DNA from: Pseudomonadota bacterium
Lineage (GTDB): Bacteria > Pseudomonadota > Gammaproteobacteria > Steroidobacterales > Steroidobacteraceae
Length of the DNA stretch: 41,749 nucleotides
Assembly: GCA_947459825.1 (NCBI GenBank)
Contig: CANHFH010000010.1
Coordinates: 1-41,749 of the forward strand
Direction: 5' to 3'
A model generated the notes under the pieces. It did not search any database and was not told the origin of the DNA. It saw nothing but the letters and a program-made list of their open reading frames with translations. Shown here piece by piece: positions 15,786 through 25,483 of the stretch. How positions within the stretch are numbered: the stretch's first letter is position 1; the number at the start of each line of letters is the position of its first letter. The position numbers were made by a program, and so were the translations under genes.

Positions 15786-17234
15786 TCAGCCGATGCGTTC
15801 GCGTATCAGCCGGTGCGCCATGCGCAGGCAATGCGCCTCGCCGCCCAACGGTCGACCCGGACGCTCGCGCGGATTCCAGGCGTAGAGATCGAAGTGCGCC
15901 CAAGGCGTGCCTGCGGTGACGAAGCGGCGCAGGAAGAGCGCACCGAATATCGCACCGGCGAACGCGGACGGCGCCACGTTGGACAGGTCGGCGTTGCGGC
16001 TCGCAAGTTCATCGTCGTAGCCGTCCCAGAGCGGCATCGGCCATACCGGGTCATGGACCGCGTCACCGCAGCGCTGCGCCGCAGTGAGCAGATCGGCGTC
16101 GTTGCTGAAGGCCGCGGGAAGATCCGGGCCGAGCGCCACCCTCGCCGCACCGGTCAGCGTCGCGAAATCGAGCAGCAGCGCCGGAGACTCGCTGCAAGCC
16201 TCGGTCAGGGCATCGGCGAGCACCAGCCGCCCCTCCGCGTCGGTGTTGTTGACCTCGACGCTGAGGCCGCGCCGCGAGCGCAGCACATCGCCCGGTCGGT
16301 AGGCGTCGCCGCCGATCGCGTTCTCGACCGCGGGGATCAGCAGGCGCAAGCGCACGGGTGCGCGCCGCGCCATCAGCAAGCCGGCGAGTCCGAGCGCGAC
16401 CGCAGCGCCGCCCATGTCCTTCTTCATGAGCGCCATACCAACGGAGGGCTTGATGTCGAGGCCGCCGGAGTCGAAGCAGACGCCCTTGCCGACGAGGGTG
16501 ACCTTAGGGTGGCGCTCGTCGCCCCATCGGAGATCGATCAGCCGCGGCTCGCGCGATGCCGCGCGGCCCACCGCGTGGATCATCGGATAGTTCGCGGCCA
16601 GCAGCTCTTCACCCACGAGCACTCGGCAGTCGGCTCCGTGGGTCGCGGCCACCGCGCGCACCGTGTCGGCAAGCTCGGCGGGGCCGAGCGAATTGGCGGG
16701 ACGGTTGATGAGGTCACGCGCTTCGGCGCAAGCCCTCGCCTCACGCTCCGCCGCGGAGACATCGGCGCCGACCGGCGGCAGCAACCGCGCCCGGACGGGC
16801 GGCGCAGGACGGGATGCGGCGGACGCGGGTCGGGTCGCACCCGACACCCAGCCGAGCACCGCGTGGGTCGCCGACCCGCCCGGCAGGTCCTGCGCGAATC
16901 GATACACGCCAGGAGGCAGCTTGTCGGGCAATCCGGCGATCTGCCAAGGGCTCAGCGCGTCCAGGCCAGGACCCGCACCCAACCCAGCCAACACCCCGGC
17001 GACCGCGCCGGAAGGATCCGGCAACACGAGTACGCGATGCCGCTCGCCGTTGAATTGATGCGCCTCGACCCACGCCGACACCGCCGCCGGCTGCGCCGCG
17101 CGCCAGGCAGCGACCTCGGACTCGCGCAGCAACCAGATCGGCACCGATGGCGCGGCGGCGCGCACAAGAGGGTCGGAGACCGCGTTCGGGTCCCCGCTGG
17201 CGACAGACTCGGATGGGGCTGACATGTGCGCCAT
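15786..17234 (-). CDS. Leucyl aminopeptidase family (M17) metallopeptidase
   Basis: 482 residues from the ATG at 17234 (an ATG three codons later is equally possible; neither has a clear ribosome-binding site). The C-terminal catalytic domain has all M17 ligands: Lys250 and Asp255 (VGKGVCFDSGG), Lys262, Asp273 (KKDMGGAA), and Asp332, Glu334 and Arg336 in the signature NTDAEGRLVLADAL. The N-terminal domain (1-160) is variable, as in the proteobacterial branch distinct from classical PepA. It should remove N-terminal residues from peptides in the cytoplasm, using two metal ions. It stands divergent from the ilvC leader and upstream of ilvD on the same strand. Confidence 0.92.
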   Translation of the reverse strand: MAHMSAPSESVASGDPNAVSDPLVRAAAPSVPIWLLRESEVAAWRAAQPAAVSAWVEAHQFNGERHRVLVLPDPSGAVAGVLAGLGAGPGLDALSPWQIAGLPDKLPPGVYRFAQDLPGGSATHAVLGWVSGATRPASAASRPAPPVRARLLPPVGADVSAAEREARACAEARDLINRPANSLGPAELADTVRAVAATHGADCRVLVGEELLAANYPMIHAVGRAASREPRLIDLRWGDERHPKVTLVGKGVCFDSGGLDIKPSVGMALMKKDMGGAAVALGLAGLLMARRAPVRLRLLIPAVENAIGGDAYRPGDVLRSRRGLSVEVNNTDAEGRLVLADALTEACSESPALLLDFATLTGAARVALGPDLPAAFSNDADLLTAAQRCGDAVHDPVWPMPLWDGYDDELASRNADLSNVAPSAFAGAIFGALFLRRFVTAGTPWAHFDLYAWNPRERPGRPLGGEAHCLRMAHRLIRERIG

Positions 17235-17282
17235 GTTAGCCCGAAAATCCGCGGCCTCGGCAGCGACCGCGGCGCGCGTGCG

Positions 17283-17312
17283 TTGACACCCCTCTGCCCC
17301 CCGTGCTTGAAT
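17283..17312 (+). promoter_or_regulatory. Promoter of the ilvC-leuACDB operon
   Basis: TTGACA (17283-17288, perfect -35), 18-base spacer, TTGAAT (17307-17312). The predicted start falls at or next to the leader-peptide ATG at 17319, so the transcript may be leaderless. Confidence 0.65.
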
Positions 17313-17318
17313 TATCGG

Positions 17319-17438
17319 ATGTTCCGCACCGTCCAATCGCTTGCAAACGCCTCCGGGTCCGCCCCGCTGGCGACGCTAGCCCTTGCGACGCAGCTACCCC
17401 TTGCGGGTGGCGGGTGCGGGTCACGCGCCGGGTCCTGA
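17319..17438 (+). CDS. Leucine-rich leader peptide of the ilvC-leuACDB attenuator
   Basis: 39 codons, starting [20 protein letters not shown] and ending CGSRAGS. Leucine codons are packed in residues 17-28: CTG (17), CTA (20), CTT (22), CTA (26), CTT (28), plus CTT at 8. CTA and CTT are rare in this high-GC window, as expected for a codon-sensing peptide. There is one Val codon and no Ile codon, so leucine is the signal. No ribosome-binding site precedes the ATG, and the -10 hexamer ends six bases before it, which suggests leaderless translation. It lies directly before an antiterminator/terminator pair. The biosynthetic genes downstream make leucine, so this fits classic transcription attenuation. 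Confidence 0.8.
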   Translation: MFRTVQSLANASGSAPLATLALATQLPLAGGGCGSRAGS

Positions 17439-17486
17439 GCCAAAAGCCAGCCCCGGCCGCGCGCCGAGACAAGGGGACCCCGCACC
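17359..17486 (+). promoter_or_regulatory. Attenuator RNA folds: segment 1:2 pause stem and 2:3 antiterminator
   Basis: Segment 1, CCGCCCCGC (17359-17367), can pair with segment 2, GCGGGTGCGG (17410-17419), in nine pairs with one bulge. Segment 2, GGTGCGGG (17413-17420), can instead pair perfectly over eight bases with segment 3, CCCGCACC (17479-17486). Segment 3 is the 5' arm of the terminator. The leucine codons 17-28 lie at the foot of segment 1, so a ribosome stalled there blocks 1:2 and frees 2 to pair with 3. The complementarities were read by eye; no energy was calculated. Confidence 0.7.
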
Positions 17487-17514
17487 GGCCGACCGCCGAT
17501 GCGGGGTTTTTTTT
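17478..17514 (+). terminator. Attenuator terminator upstream of ilvC
   Basis: CCCCGCA (17478-17484) pairs with TGCGGGG (17500-17506), with an inner CGG/CCG stem in the loop, followed directly by eight T (17507-17514). It is a strong Rho-independent terminator 42 bases before the ilvC ATG, and its 5' arm overlaps the antiterminator. Confidence 0.92.
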
Positions 17515-17556
17515 CGGGTCACGGAATCTTCGGATCATGCAAACGGGAGTCGAGAG

Positions 17557-18546
17557 ATGAAGCTTTATTCGCGTAAGGATGTCGACAAGAAGGCGCTGAA
17601 GGGCGCGCGGATCTGCGTGCTGGGTTACGGCAGCCAGGGACGCGCGCACGCGCTCAACCTGCGCGACAGCGGCCATGATGTCGTCATCGGTGTCCGCAAG
17701 GGCGACAGCTGGAAGAAGGCGAAGACGGACAAGTTGCCGGTGATGGAGCCGGCCAAGGCCGTCGTCGGCGCCGATCTCATCGCGATGCTCGCGCCCGACC
17801 TCGCGCAGAAGGACCTCTACAAGTCGGCCCTCGGCGGCGTCAAGAAGGGCGCCACCCTGCTCTTCGCCCACGGCTTCAACGTCCACTTCGGCCAGATCAA
17901 GCCGCGCAAGGACCTCGATGTGGTGCTGATCGCGCCCAAGGGTCCGGGCGATCTCGTACGTCGCCAGTACGAGCAGGGTCGCGGCGTGCCCGCGCTGCTC
18001 GCGGTGCACCAGGATGCCAGCGGCAAGGCCTTCTCCAAGGCCCTCGCCTACGCTGACGGTATCGGTGGTACCCGCGGCGGTGTGTTGCAGACGACCTTCG
18101 CGGAGGAGACCGAGACGGACCTCTTCGGCGAACAGGCCGTGCTCTGCGGCGGCGCGACCGAACTCGTCGTCCGCGGCTTCGAGACCCTGGTCGAGGCCGG
18201 CTATCAGCCCGAGGTCGCCTACTTCGAGTGCATGCACGAGCTCAAGCTCATCGTCGACCTGCTGCACGAAGGCGGCATCTGGAAGATGCACAAGTTCATC
18301 AGCGAGACCGCCAAGTACGGCGATCTGACCCGCGGCCCGCGCGTGGTGACCAAGAAGACCAAGGCCGAGATGCGGAAGATCCTCAAGGAGATCCAGCAGG
18401 GCAAGTTCGCCCGCCAGTGGATCCGCGAGAACAAGACCGGCCGCAAGAAGTACGAAGCGATGCTCAAGGCCGACCTCGATCGTCCCATCGAGAAGGTCGG
18501 CTACGCGCTGCGCGCCCGCATGCCCTGGCTCGACCAGGGCCGTTGA
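17557..18546 (+). CDS. ilvC: Ketol-acid reductoisomerase, class I
   Basis: 329 residues, short class I form. It converts acetolactate or acetohydroxybutyrate to the dihydroxy acid with Mg2+ and NAD(P)H. The Rossmann motif is GYGSQG (23-28). The two-metal acids are in [16 protein letters not shown] and the C-terminal knotted domain has [14 protein letters not shown]. The cofactor-specificity loop after beta-2 reads RKGDSW (47-52): compared with the common RKGSAT-type class I loop it is one residue shorter and carries Asp50 in place of a phosphate-binding Ser. The catalytic-region [10 protein letters not shown] also differs from the usual PGH. GGGAG lies seven bases before the ATG. It is the first gene after the leucine attenuator; sequence style resembles Xanthomonas IlvC. 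Confidence 0.96.
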   Translation: MKLYSRKDVDKKALKGARICVLGYGSQGRAHALNLRDSGHDVVIGVRKGDSWKKAKTDKLPVMEPAKAVVGADLIAMLAPDLAQKDLYKSALGGVKKGATLLFAHGFNVHFGQIKPRKDLDVVLIAPKGPGDLVRRQYEQGRGVPALLAVHQDASGKAFSKALAYADGIGGTRGGVLQTTFAEETETDLFGEQAVLCGGATELVVRGFETLVEAGYQPEVAYFECMHELKLIVDLLHEGGIWKMHKFISETAKYGDLTRGPRVVTKKTKAEMRKILKEIQQGKFARQWIRENKTGRKKYEAMLKADLDRPIEKVGYALRARMPWLDQGR

Positions 18547-18595
18547 TGCGGCCCGCACGCTGACCGCCGCCAGACCAGCACACGGAGACCCGTCC

Positions 18596-20131
18596 ATGAG
18601 CCCGAATGCCGACCGCGTGATGATCTTCGACACCACGCTGCGCGACGGCGAGCAATCGCCCGGATGCAGCATGACGCAGCCCGAGAAGCTGCGCGTGGCG
18701 AAGGCGCTGGCGGATCTAGGCGTCGACATCATCGAGGCCGGTTTTCCGGCGGCGTCGCCGGGCGATTGGGACTCGGTGAACGCCGTGGCGCGCGAGGTCG
18801 AAGGACCGATCATCTGCGGCCTCGCGCGCTGCAACCGCGGCGACATCGAGAAGGCGGCGAGCGCGCTGCGGCCCGCCGCGCGGCACCGCATCCACGTGTT
18901 CCTCGCGACCAGCGCCATCCACCGCGAGTACAAGCTCAACATGGCGAAGGAGGAGATCCTGCGCAACGCCGTGGCAGGCGTGAAGATGGCGCGCGAGTTC
19001 TGCGACGATGTGGAGTTCTCGCCGGAGGACGCCTCACGGACCGAACTCGACTTCCTCGCGCAGGTCGTCGAGGCCGTCATCGATGCGGGCGCGACCACCG
19101 TGAACATCCCGGACACCGTCGGCTACACCGTGCCGCACGAGTTCGCGGAGCTGTTCCGCTACCTGCGCAAGAACGTCCGCAACATCGACCGTGCGACGCT
19201 CTCGGTGCACTGCCATGACGACCTCGGCATGGCCGTCGCCAACAGCCTGATGGCGGTGGTGAACGGCGCGCGCCAGGTCGAGTGCACCATCAACGGCATC
19301 GGCGAACGGGCGGGCAACTGTTCGCTCGAGGAGATCGTGATGGCGCTGCGCACGCGCGAGACCTTCTTCAACGCGCGGACCGGGATCCACAGCGAGCGGC
19401 TCTACCCGACCTCGCGGCTCGTCTCGAGCATCACCGGCATGCCCATCCCCCGCAACAAGGCGGTCGTCGGCGAGAACGCGTTCGCGCACGAGTCGGGGAT
19501 CCACCAGCACGGCATGCTCAAGCACGCGAGCACCTACGAGATCATGCGACCGCAGGATGTCGGGCTCACCCGCTCCAACCTCGTGCTCGGCAAGCACAGC
19601 GGCCGCCATGCGCTGCGTGAGCGCATCAAGGAGCTCGGCTTCGAGCTCGACGACGCGGAGTTCGCGCGCGTGTTCGAGGAGTTCAAGATCCTCGCCGACA
19701 AGAAGAAAGAGCTGTTCGACGGCGACATCGAGGCGCTGGTGCTCCGCTCCGAGGGCGGCGACCAAGGGCCCTGGACGCTCGCCGGACTGCAGACCGCTTC
19801 CAAGGGCGGCGGCGGCGAGGCCGTGATCACGCTGCAGCACGCCGACGGACGCCGGGTCGAGCGGAGCGCGTCGGGTGCCGGTCCGGTCGATGCAGCGTTC
19901 AAGGCCATCGAGGATGCGACCGGCCTCAACCCGACGCTGCGCAAGTTCGAGCTGCGCAGCCTCTCCGAGGGCGAGGACGCGCAGGGCGAGGCGGTGGTCT
20001 ATGTCGACTTCCGCGACCGCAGCTACCGCGGTGCGAGCGCCACGACGGACATCGTCGAGTCGGCCACGCGGGCCTTCCTCGAGGTGATCAACCGCATCGA
20101 GCAGTCGCAGCGTGCGCAGGCGGTGGCCTGA
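18596..20131 (+). CDS. leuA: 2-Isopropylmalate synthase
   Basis: 511 residues. It joins acetyl-CoA and 2-oxoisovalerate, the first committed step to leucine. The catalytic barrel has [14 protein letters not shown] at residue 9, the metal motif [12 protein letters not shown] near 202, and [13 protein letters not shown] and [10 protein letters not shown] further on. The C-terminal regulatory domain (about 390-500), which binds leucine for feedback inhibition, is present ([37 protein letters not shown]). GGAG precedes the ATG by eight bases. It follows ilvC after 49 bases, and leuC begins two bases after its stop, so it belongs to the attenuated operon. Homocitrate and citramalate synthases are related, but the leuCDB context decides the call. 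Confidence 0.97.
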   Translation: MSPNADRVMIFDTTLRDGEQSPGCSMTQPEKLRVAKALADLGVDIIEAGFPAASPGDWDSVNAVAREVEGPIICGLARCNRGDIEKAASALRPAARHRIHVFLATSAIHREYKLNMAKEEILRNAVAGVKMAREFCDDVEFSPEDASRTELDFLAQVVEAVIDAGATTVNIPDTVGYTVPHEFAELFRYLRKNVRNIDRATLSVHCHDDLGMAVANSLMAVVNGARQVECTINGIGERAGNCSLEEIVMALRTRETFFNARTGIHSERLYPTSRLVSSITGMPIPRNKAVVGENAFAHESGIHQHGMLKHASTYEIMRPQDVGLTRSNLVLGKHSGRHALRERIKELGFELDDAEFARVFEEFKILADKKKELFDGDIEALVLRSEGGDQGPWTLAGLQTASKGGGGEAVITLQHADGRRVERSASGAGPVDAAFKAIEDATGLNPTLRKFELRSLSEGEDAQGEAVVYVDFRDRSYRGASATTDIVESATRAFLEVINRIEQSQRAQAVA

Positions 20132-20132
20132 C

Positions 20133-21542
20133 ATGGGAACGCCCCGCACGCTGTTCGAGAAGGTCTGGTCCGCCCACGAGGTCGTCCCCGAGACGCCCGA
20201 GACGCCGGCGGTGCTGTTCATCGACCTGCACCTGACGCACGAGGTCACGACGCCGCAGGCCTTCACCGTGCTGCGCGAGCGCGGCCTGAAGGTGCGCCGC
20301 CCCGACCTGACGATCGCCACCATGGACCACGCGACGCCGACACGCACCGAGCAGGTGTTCGGCGGTGCGCCGATCTCCATCGAGTCGGCCGCGCAGCAGA
20401 TCCGTCAGCTCGAGCGCAACTGCGCCGACTTCGGCATCGAGCTTCTCGGCCTGCAGGACTCGCGACGGGGCATCGTGCACATCATCGGACCGGAGCTCGG
20501 TCTGACGCGTCCCGGCAGCACCATCGTCTGCGGCGACAGCCACACCTCGACCCACGGTGCGTTCGGCGCCCTCGCCTTCGGCATCGGCACCACCGAGGTG
20601 AGCCATGTCCTCGCGACGCAGTGCCTGCTGCAGAAGAAGCCGCGCACCTGCGCGATCGAGGTCGCGGGCCGGCTCGGCGCGGGTGTCACCCCCAAGGATC
20701 TCATCCTCGCCATCATCGGCAAGGTCGGCGTCGCGGGCGGCACGGGCCAGGTGTTCGAGTACCGCGGTGAGGCGATCCGCGCGATGTCCATGGAGCAGCG
20801 GATGACCGTCTGCAACATGTCCATCGAGGGCGGCGCACGCGCCGGCATGATCGCACCCGACGACACCACCTACGCCTATCTCGCGGACCGTCCGCGCTCG
20901 CCCAAGGGCGCAGCCTGGGAGTCCGCCCTCGCCCGTTGGCGTGAGCTGCCTTCCGATGCGGGCGCGCGCTACGACCGTACGGTCGAGATCGATGCCTCGG
21001 CGCTCGAGCCCATGGTCACATGGGGCACCAACCCGGGCATGGTCGCGCCGATCACCGGCAGCGTGCCTGACCAACGCGGCGATCCGGTGATCGACGCCGC
21101 GCTCAAGTACATGGGCCTGCAGGCCGGCGCCGCCATCCAGGACACCCCGGTCAATGTGGTGTTCGTCGGCAGCTGCACGAATGGCCGTTTGAGCGACCTG
21201 CGGGCGGCCGCCGCTGTGCTGCGCGGTCGCAAGGTCGCCCGCGGCGTGCACATGCTGGTGGTGCCCGGGTCGCAGGAGGTCAAGCGCGCCGCCGAGGCCG
21301 AGGGCCTCGACGAGGTCTTCCGCAGTGCGGGCGCCGAATGGCGCGAATCGGGCTGCTCGATGTGCCTCGGCATGAACGGCGATACGGTGCCCAAGGGCGA
21401 ATACGCCGTCAGCACCAGCAACCGCAACTTCGAAGGCCGTCAGGGCATCGGCGCCCGCACCCTGCTCGCGAGTCCGGAGACGGCTGCGGCGTCCGCGGTC
21501 CGCGGTCGGGTCGCCGACCCGCGCGAGTTCCTCAACGGCTGA
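20133..21542 (+). CDS. leuC: 3-Isopropylmalate dehydratase large subunit
   Basis: 469 residues, normal for bacterial LeuC. With LeuD it isomerises 2- to 3-isopropylmalate. The [4Fe-4S] ligands are Cys348 (VGSCTNGR), Cys408 and Cys411 ([10 protein letters not shown]). The N-terminal [11 protein letters not shown], the DHATPT motif near 67 and [30 protein letters not shown] near 130 are typical of LeuC. The ATG at 20133 was chosen (just two bases after the leuA stop); the frame is open seven codons further back inside leuA. leuD follows after 13 bases. Confidence 0.98.
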   Translation: MGTPRTLFEKVWSAHEVVPETPETPAVLFIDLHLTHEVTTPQAFTVLRERGLKVRRPDLTIATMDHATPTRTEQVFGGAPISIESAAQQIRQLERNCADFGIELLGLQDSRRGIVHIIGPELGLTRPGSTIVCGDSHTSTHGAFGALAFGIGTTEVSHVLATQCLLQKKPRTCAIEVAGRLGAGVTPKDLILAIIGKVGVAGGTGQVFEYRGEAIRAMSMEQRMTVCNMSIEGGARAGMIAPDDTTYAYLADRPRSPKGAAWESALARWRELPSDAGARYDRTVEIDASALEPMVTWGTNPGMVAPITGSVPDQRGDPVIDAALKYMGLQAGAAIQDTPVNVVFVGSCTNGRLSDLRAAAAVLRGRKVARGVHMLVVPGSQEVKRAAEAEGLDEVFRSAGAEWRESGCSMCLGMNGDTVPKGEYAVSTSNRNFEGRQGIGARTLLASPETAAASAVRGRVADPREFLNG

Positions 21543-21555
21543 CCGGGACCCGAAC

Positions 21556-22134
21556 ATGCAAGCCATCTCCGCCATCCGCTCGCGCACGGTCGTGATGCCG
21601 TCGACCAACATCGACACCGACCAGATCATCCCCGGGCGCTTCCTCACCACCACCACCCGCGAAGGGCTCGGCAAGCAGTTGTTCGCGGACTGGCGCTACG
21701 ACGCCGCCGGCGCACCGAACCCCGACTTCGTGCTCAACAAGCCCGGGTCGGCGGGGTGCCGCATCCTCGTCGCAGGTCGCAACATCGGTTGCGGCTCGTC
21801 GCGTGAGCATGCGCCCTGGGCCTTGCTCGACTACGGGTTCCAGGCCGTGGTGAGCAGCGGCATCGCCGACATCTTCCGCAACAATTCATTGAAGAACGGT
21901 CTGCTGCCGGTCGTGGTCGACGAGGCCACGCACGCGTGGCTGCTCGCCAACCCCGGCGTCGAGGTCGAGATCGACCTCGCGACCGCGACGCTGCGGCGTC
22001 CGGGCGCCGAGCCGGTCCCCTTCCCCATCGATCCGTTCGCGCGTCACTGCCTGATGCACGGCGTCGATGAGCTCGGGTTCCTGCTCTCCCAGGACGCCGC
22101 CATCAAGACCTACGAGGCGCGTCGCCCCGCATGA
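21556..22134 (+). CDS. leuD: 3-Isopropylmalate dehydratase small subunit
   Basis: 192 residues, the swivelling-domain partner of LeuC. Recognised by [22 protein letters not shown] near 18, [23 protein letters not shown] near 74, and [13 protein letters not shown] near 108. The stop overlaps the leuB start by four bases (ATGA), so LeuD and LeuB are translationally coupled. Normal length and no oddities. Confidence 0.98.
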   Translation: MQAISAIRSRTVVMPSTNIDTDQIIPGRFLTTTTREGLGKQLFADWRYDAAGAPNPDFVLNKPGSAGCRILVAGRNIGCGSSREHAPWALLDYGFQAVVSSGIADIFRNNSLKNGLLPVVVDEATHAWLLANPGVEVEIDLATATLRRPGAEPVPFPIDPFARHCLMHGVDELGFLLSQDAAIKTYEARRPA

Positions 22135-23195
22135 AGGCGCGCATCGCGGTGCTCGGCGGCGACGGCATCGGCCCCGAGGTGGTGGCCGAGGGCTTGCGTG
22201 TATTGCAGGCTGTGGAGCGTCCCGGCGGACACGAGTTCACGCTCGAACACCTTCCCTTCGGTGGAACGGCGATCGACGCGCACGGCGACGGTCTGCCGCC
22301 GCACACGCTCGCGGGCTGCCTCGCCGCGGACGCCGTCCTGCTGGGTGCGATCGGGGGACCCAAGTGGGGGCCGAGCGCCCCGGTCCGGCCCGAGCCCGCG
22401 CTGCTCCGTCTGCGCTCCGAGCTCGGCGTCTACGCCAACCTGCGCCCCATCACCGTGATGCCTGCGCTGCGCGACGCCGCTCCGCTCAAGCCCGAGCTGC
22501 TGGAAGGCATCGACATGCTGTTCGTCCGCGAACTCACGGGCGGCATCTACTTCGGCCGCAAGTGGCGCGAAGGCTCGACCGCCTTCGATGAGTGCCGGTA
22601 TTCGGTGGCGGAGATCGAGCGCGTCACCCGCGTCGCCGGCCGTCTCGCGACGGCGCGTCGCGGCAAGATCACACAGGTCGACAAGTCGAACGTCCTCGAG
22701 ACCTCGCGGCTGTGGCGCGAGGTGAGCAGCCGCGTGCTGCAGGACGAGTTCCCGTCCGTCACGCTCGAACACATGCTGGTCGACTCGGCGGCGATGCATC
22801 TGCTGCGCCGCCCGCGGGACTTCGATGTGGTGCTCACCGAGAACCTGTTCGGTGACATCCTCACCGACGAAGCTTCGATGCTCGCAGGCTCGCTCGGGGT
22901 GCTGCCGTCCGCCGCGCTCGGCGACGGTCGGCGTGGGCTCTACGAACCCATCCACGGCTCGGCGCCCGATATCGCGGGGCGCGGCATCGCCAACCCCTGC
23001 GGCACCATACTGAGCGTCGCCCTGATGCTGCGGCATTCGTTCGGACTCGAGGCCGAAGCGGCGCGCATCGAAGCGGCCGTCGAACACGCGATCGCGGGGG
23101 GTGCACGCACAGCCGATATCGCAGCAGCGGGCACCACGCCGATCTCCACCCGACAGATGGGTGATGCGGTGCTCGCGGAGTTGGCGCGGGGCTGA
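22131..23195 (+). CDS. leuB: 3-Isopropylmalate dehydrogenase
   Basis: 354 residues. It oxidises and decarboxylates 3-isopropylmalate using NAD+. The motifs [11 protein letters not shown] (8-18), [11 protein letters not shown] near 132, and the metal/substrate region near 240 ([22 protein letters not shown]), ending in [15 protein letters not shown], are all present. It closes the ilvC-leuACDB operon and converges on metB after 27 bases. An inverted repeat at the junction may act as a stem in both directions. Confidence 0.98.
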   Translation: MKARIAVLGGDGIGPEVVAEGLRVLQAVERPGGHEFTLEHLPFGGTAIDAHGDGLPPHTLAGCLAADAVLLGAIGGPKWGPSAPVRPEPALLRLRSELGVYANLRPITVMPALRDAAPLKPELLEGIDMLFVRELTGGIYFGRKWREGSTAFDECRYSVAEIERVTRVAGRLATARRGKITQVDKSNVLETSRLWREVSSRVLQDEFPSVTLEHMLVDSAAMHLLRRPRDFDVVLTENLFGDILTDEASMLAGSLGVLPSAALGDGRRGLYEPIHGSAPDIAGRGIANPCGTILSVALMLRHSFGLEAEAARIEAAVEHAIAGGARTADIAAAGTTPISTRQMGDAVLAELARG

Positions 23196-23208
23196 CCCGC
23201 GCGCTGAC

Positions 23209-23239
23209 GGCTCGCGTCGCGACTAGAGCGCCGCGAGCC
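23209..23239. other. Inverted repeat at the leuB/metB convergent junction
   Basis: GGCTCGCG (23209-23216) and CGCGAGCC (23232-23239) are perfectly complementary over 8 bp with a 15-base loop that includes the metB stop. No T-run follows on either side. It could slow or end convergent transcription, but support is thin. Confidence 0.3.
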
Positions 23240-24377
23240 CTCTCTCCAGGTCGCGCTTGAGGTCATCGAGCGCCTCGATGCCCACCGACAGCCTGAGCAG
23301 GCCGTCCACCAGACCGGCCGCCGCCCGCGCCTCCGGCGCCATCGCCGCGTGGGTCATGGTCGCCGGGTGCGCCGCCAGGCTCTCCACGCCGCCCAGGGAC
23401 TCCGCCAGCGAAAAGAGTTCGATCGCCTCGACGAAGCGCGCGACCGCGGGCGTGCCGCCCTGGAGCTCGATGGTGACCATCGCGCCGAAGCCACGCTGCT
23501 GCTTGCGGGCGAGCGCGTGGCCGGGATGCGATGCCAGGCCCGGATACAGCACGCGGTGCACGCCCTTGCGTCCTTCGAGCCAGGACGCGAGCGCGTTCGC
23601 GTTCGCCTCGTGCAAGGCCATCCTGGCGTGCAGGGTCCGCAGACCGCGCAGCGTGAGGAAGCTGTCGAAGGCCGCGCCGGTCACGCCGGTCGCGTTGGCC
23701 CACCAAGCCAGTTGCTGGTGGTCCTCGGCCGACGCAGCGACCACCGCGCCGCCGATGACATCGCTGTGGCCGTTGAGGTACTTGGTGGTCGAGTGGACGA
23801 CCATGTCCGCGCCGAGCGCCAGCGGCTGCTGCAGCACGGGCGACAGGAAGGTGTTGTCGACCGCCACCTTCGCCCCGGCCTTGCGCGCCAGCGCGACCGT
23901 GGCCGCCACATCGGTGATGCGCAGCAGCGGGTTGCTCGGCGATTCGATCCAGACCAACGCTGCCGGGCGGCCGAGCGCGGCGGCGAGCGCAGCGGCGTCG
24001 CCGTAGTCGACGAACTCCACCTCGAAGTCGCCGCGCAGACGCCATGCGTTGAACAGCCGGTAGGTGCCGCCGTAGCAGTCGTGCGGTGCGACGATGCGCG
24101 ACCGCTGCGGCAGAAGCTGACCCACCAGCGCGATCGCGGACATGCCGGACGAGGTGACGACCGCACCTGCGCCACCCTCTAGCTTCGCGAGCGCGTCGGC
24201 GAGCAGGTCGCGCGTGGGGTTCCCCGAGCGCGAGTAGTCGTAGCGACCTTTCTCGCCGAACGCCGGGAACGCGTAGGTGGAACTGAGGTGCAGCGGCGGC
24301 ACCACGGCCCCGGTCGAGGGGTCGCTCTCCAGTCCGGCGCGCACGGCGAGCGTTCGCGGATCGAGGGGTTCGGTCAT
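23223..24377 (-). CDS. metB: Cystathionine gamma-synthase / O-acylhomoserine sulfhydrylase family
   Basis: 384 residues of the Cys/Met-metabolism PLP family. The PLP lysine is Lys199 in HSTTKYLNGHSDVIGG. YDYSRSGNPTRDLLADALAKLEGG near 46 closely resembles E. coli MetB. The enzyme should condense an O-acylhomoserine with cysteine (or sulfide). It lies 73 bases after metX on the same strand, so the two make a two-step methionine unit under the same SAM riboswitch. The split between cystathionine synthase and direct sulfhydrylation cannot be settled from motifs alone; the MetB-like motif and length favour the former. Confidence 0.9.
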   Translation of the reverse strand: MTEPLDPRTLAVRAGLESDPSTGAVVPPLHLSSTYAFPAFGEKGRYDYSRSGNPTRDLLADALAKLEGGAGAVVTSSGMSAIALVGQLLPQRSRIVAPHDCYGGTYRLFNAWRLRGDFEVEFVDYGDAAALAAALGRPAALVWIESPSNPLLRITDVAATVALARKAGAKVAVDNTFLSPVLQQPLALGADMVVHSTTKYLNGHSDVIGGAVVAASAEDHQQLAWWANATGVTGAAFDSFLTLRGLRTLHARMALHEANANALASWLEGRKGVHRVLYPGLASHPGHALARKQQRGFGAMVTIELQGGTPAVARFVEAIELFSLAESLGGVESLAAHPATMTHAAMAPEARAAAGLVDGLLRLSVGIEALDDLKRDLERGLAAL

Positions 24378-24450
24378 GTCGGGGTCTCGTGTTCGGTGTG
24401 TCGGGTGGGGAGCGGCGGATAGGGAGCGTCGGATAGGCGACCGGGGTCGA

Positions 24451-25476
24451 CTACCCGGGGAGAAGTCCGGCGAAGAACGGCCGCAGCTTGTCGCTCTCCT
24501 TGAGGAAGGTGTCGTGACCGTAATGGGAGGACATCACATGCAGCCGCCCTCGCGGCAGGCGCTCGACCATCGCGCGCACATCGGCGACCGGTACGAGCTG
24601 GTCCTCCTCCACCGCGACCGCGTCCACCGGCACGGCGATGCTCGCGGCATCGACGCGGTGCAGGTCGATGGACTCGGACAGGACGAGGAAACCGCCGGGG
24701 AAGTAGCGCCGCGCGTAGTCATCGCCGCGCGCCAGCAGATACTCCTCCACCGGGAAGGTGAGCCGCGCGTCGGGGGATGCGCGCCGCGCCTCGCCGTCGA
24801 AGCGCTGCGCGAACTCGCTGCGGCTGCGGTAGGTGGACATGGCCATCGCACGGGCGAGCCGTAGACCGTCTGCGCCGCGGCCGCAGGAGATCGCGAAGCG
24901 CAGCACCTCGCGCTGCATGCTGCGCCACGCCGTGGACATGGGATCGGTGCGGTCTGCGGCGCTCACCACCAACAGGTGACGGACGCGCGCCGCGTGGCGC
25001 TGGGCGAACGCGAGGGCGACCATGCCGCCGTAGGACGCACCGACGATGGCGTCCACCGCGTCGATGCCCAGATGATCGAGCAGCAGCGCAAGCAGCGCCG
25101 CCTGGTCGTGGCTGGACACCGTCGGAAAGGCGCCCGGCACATGGTCGGGACGCGGGCCCGTGGTCGCACCGCTGCCGCCGAGATAATCGAAGGCCAACAG
25201 CCGGACCCGGTCGCTCGGGAACGATCCGCCCTCACCGGCGACCTCCTGCCACCAGCCCCGCTCCTCACCCGGCGGCCCGAAGACGCGTCGGTGGCCGGAG
25301 ATGCCGCCCATCACGACCACGCAGGGCGCGTCGGCAGGCCCGGTCACGCGCCACGCGAGCTGTACATCGCGCAGCACGCCACCGTGATGCAACGCCAAAG
25401 AAGGCAGACGGAGCACGCCCTCGGCGACATCGGTCGCGTCGGCGGGTGCGATAGCGGTCTGTGGTCGGTTCGCCAT
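24451..25476 (-). CDS. metX: Homoserine O-acyltransferase, MetX-type alpha/beta hydrolase fold
   Basis: 341 residues from the ATG at 25476; the frame is open further to 25590, but that part is riboswitch and leader. The catalytic triad is Ser148 (GASYGG), Asp292 (EEDQLVP) and His321 (SHYGHDTF), with GGSGATTGPRP near 100 and RLLAFDYLGG before it. It activates homoserine with acetyl- or succinyl-CoA; which one is used cannot be told here, as MetX enzymes of Xanthomonas relatives are often succinyl-specific. It is first in the metX-metB unit. A GAGGA 11 bases before the ATG is the likely ribosome-binding site and can be sequestered by a hairpin (25484-25515). Confidence 0.9.
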   Translation of the reverse strand: MANRPQTAIAPADATDVAEGVLRLPSLALHHGGVLRDVQLAWRVTGPADAPCVVVMGGISGHRRVFGPPGEERGWWQEVAGEGGSFPSDRVRLLAFDYLGGSGATTGPRPDHVPGAFPTVSSHDQAALLALLLDHLGIDAVDAIVGASYGGMVALAFAQRHAARVRHLLVVSAADRTDPMSTAWRSMQREVLRFAISCGRGADGLRLARAMAMSTYRSRSEFAQRFDGEARRASPDARLTFPVEEYLLARGDDYARRYFPGGFLVLSESIDLHRVDAASIAVPVDAVAVEEDQLVPVADVRAMVERLPRGRLHVMSSHYGHDTFLKESDKLRPFFAGLLPG

Positions 25477-25483
25477 GGTCGGT

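Noticed and set aside
14245-15885. Plus-strand open frame of 546 codons opposite ilvD
   Set aside because: Antisense shadow of a gene with all three iron-sulfur cysteines; no support of its own.
17226-17318. Upstream in-frame extension of the leucine leader peptide
   Set aside because: It would lie before the -35 and -10 elements and overlap the start of the divergent aminopeptidase gene, so it would not be transcribed from the promoter found.
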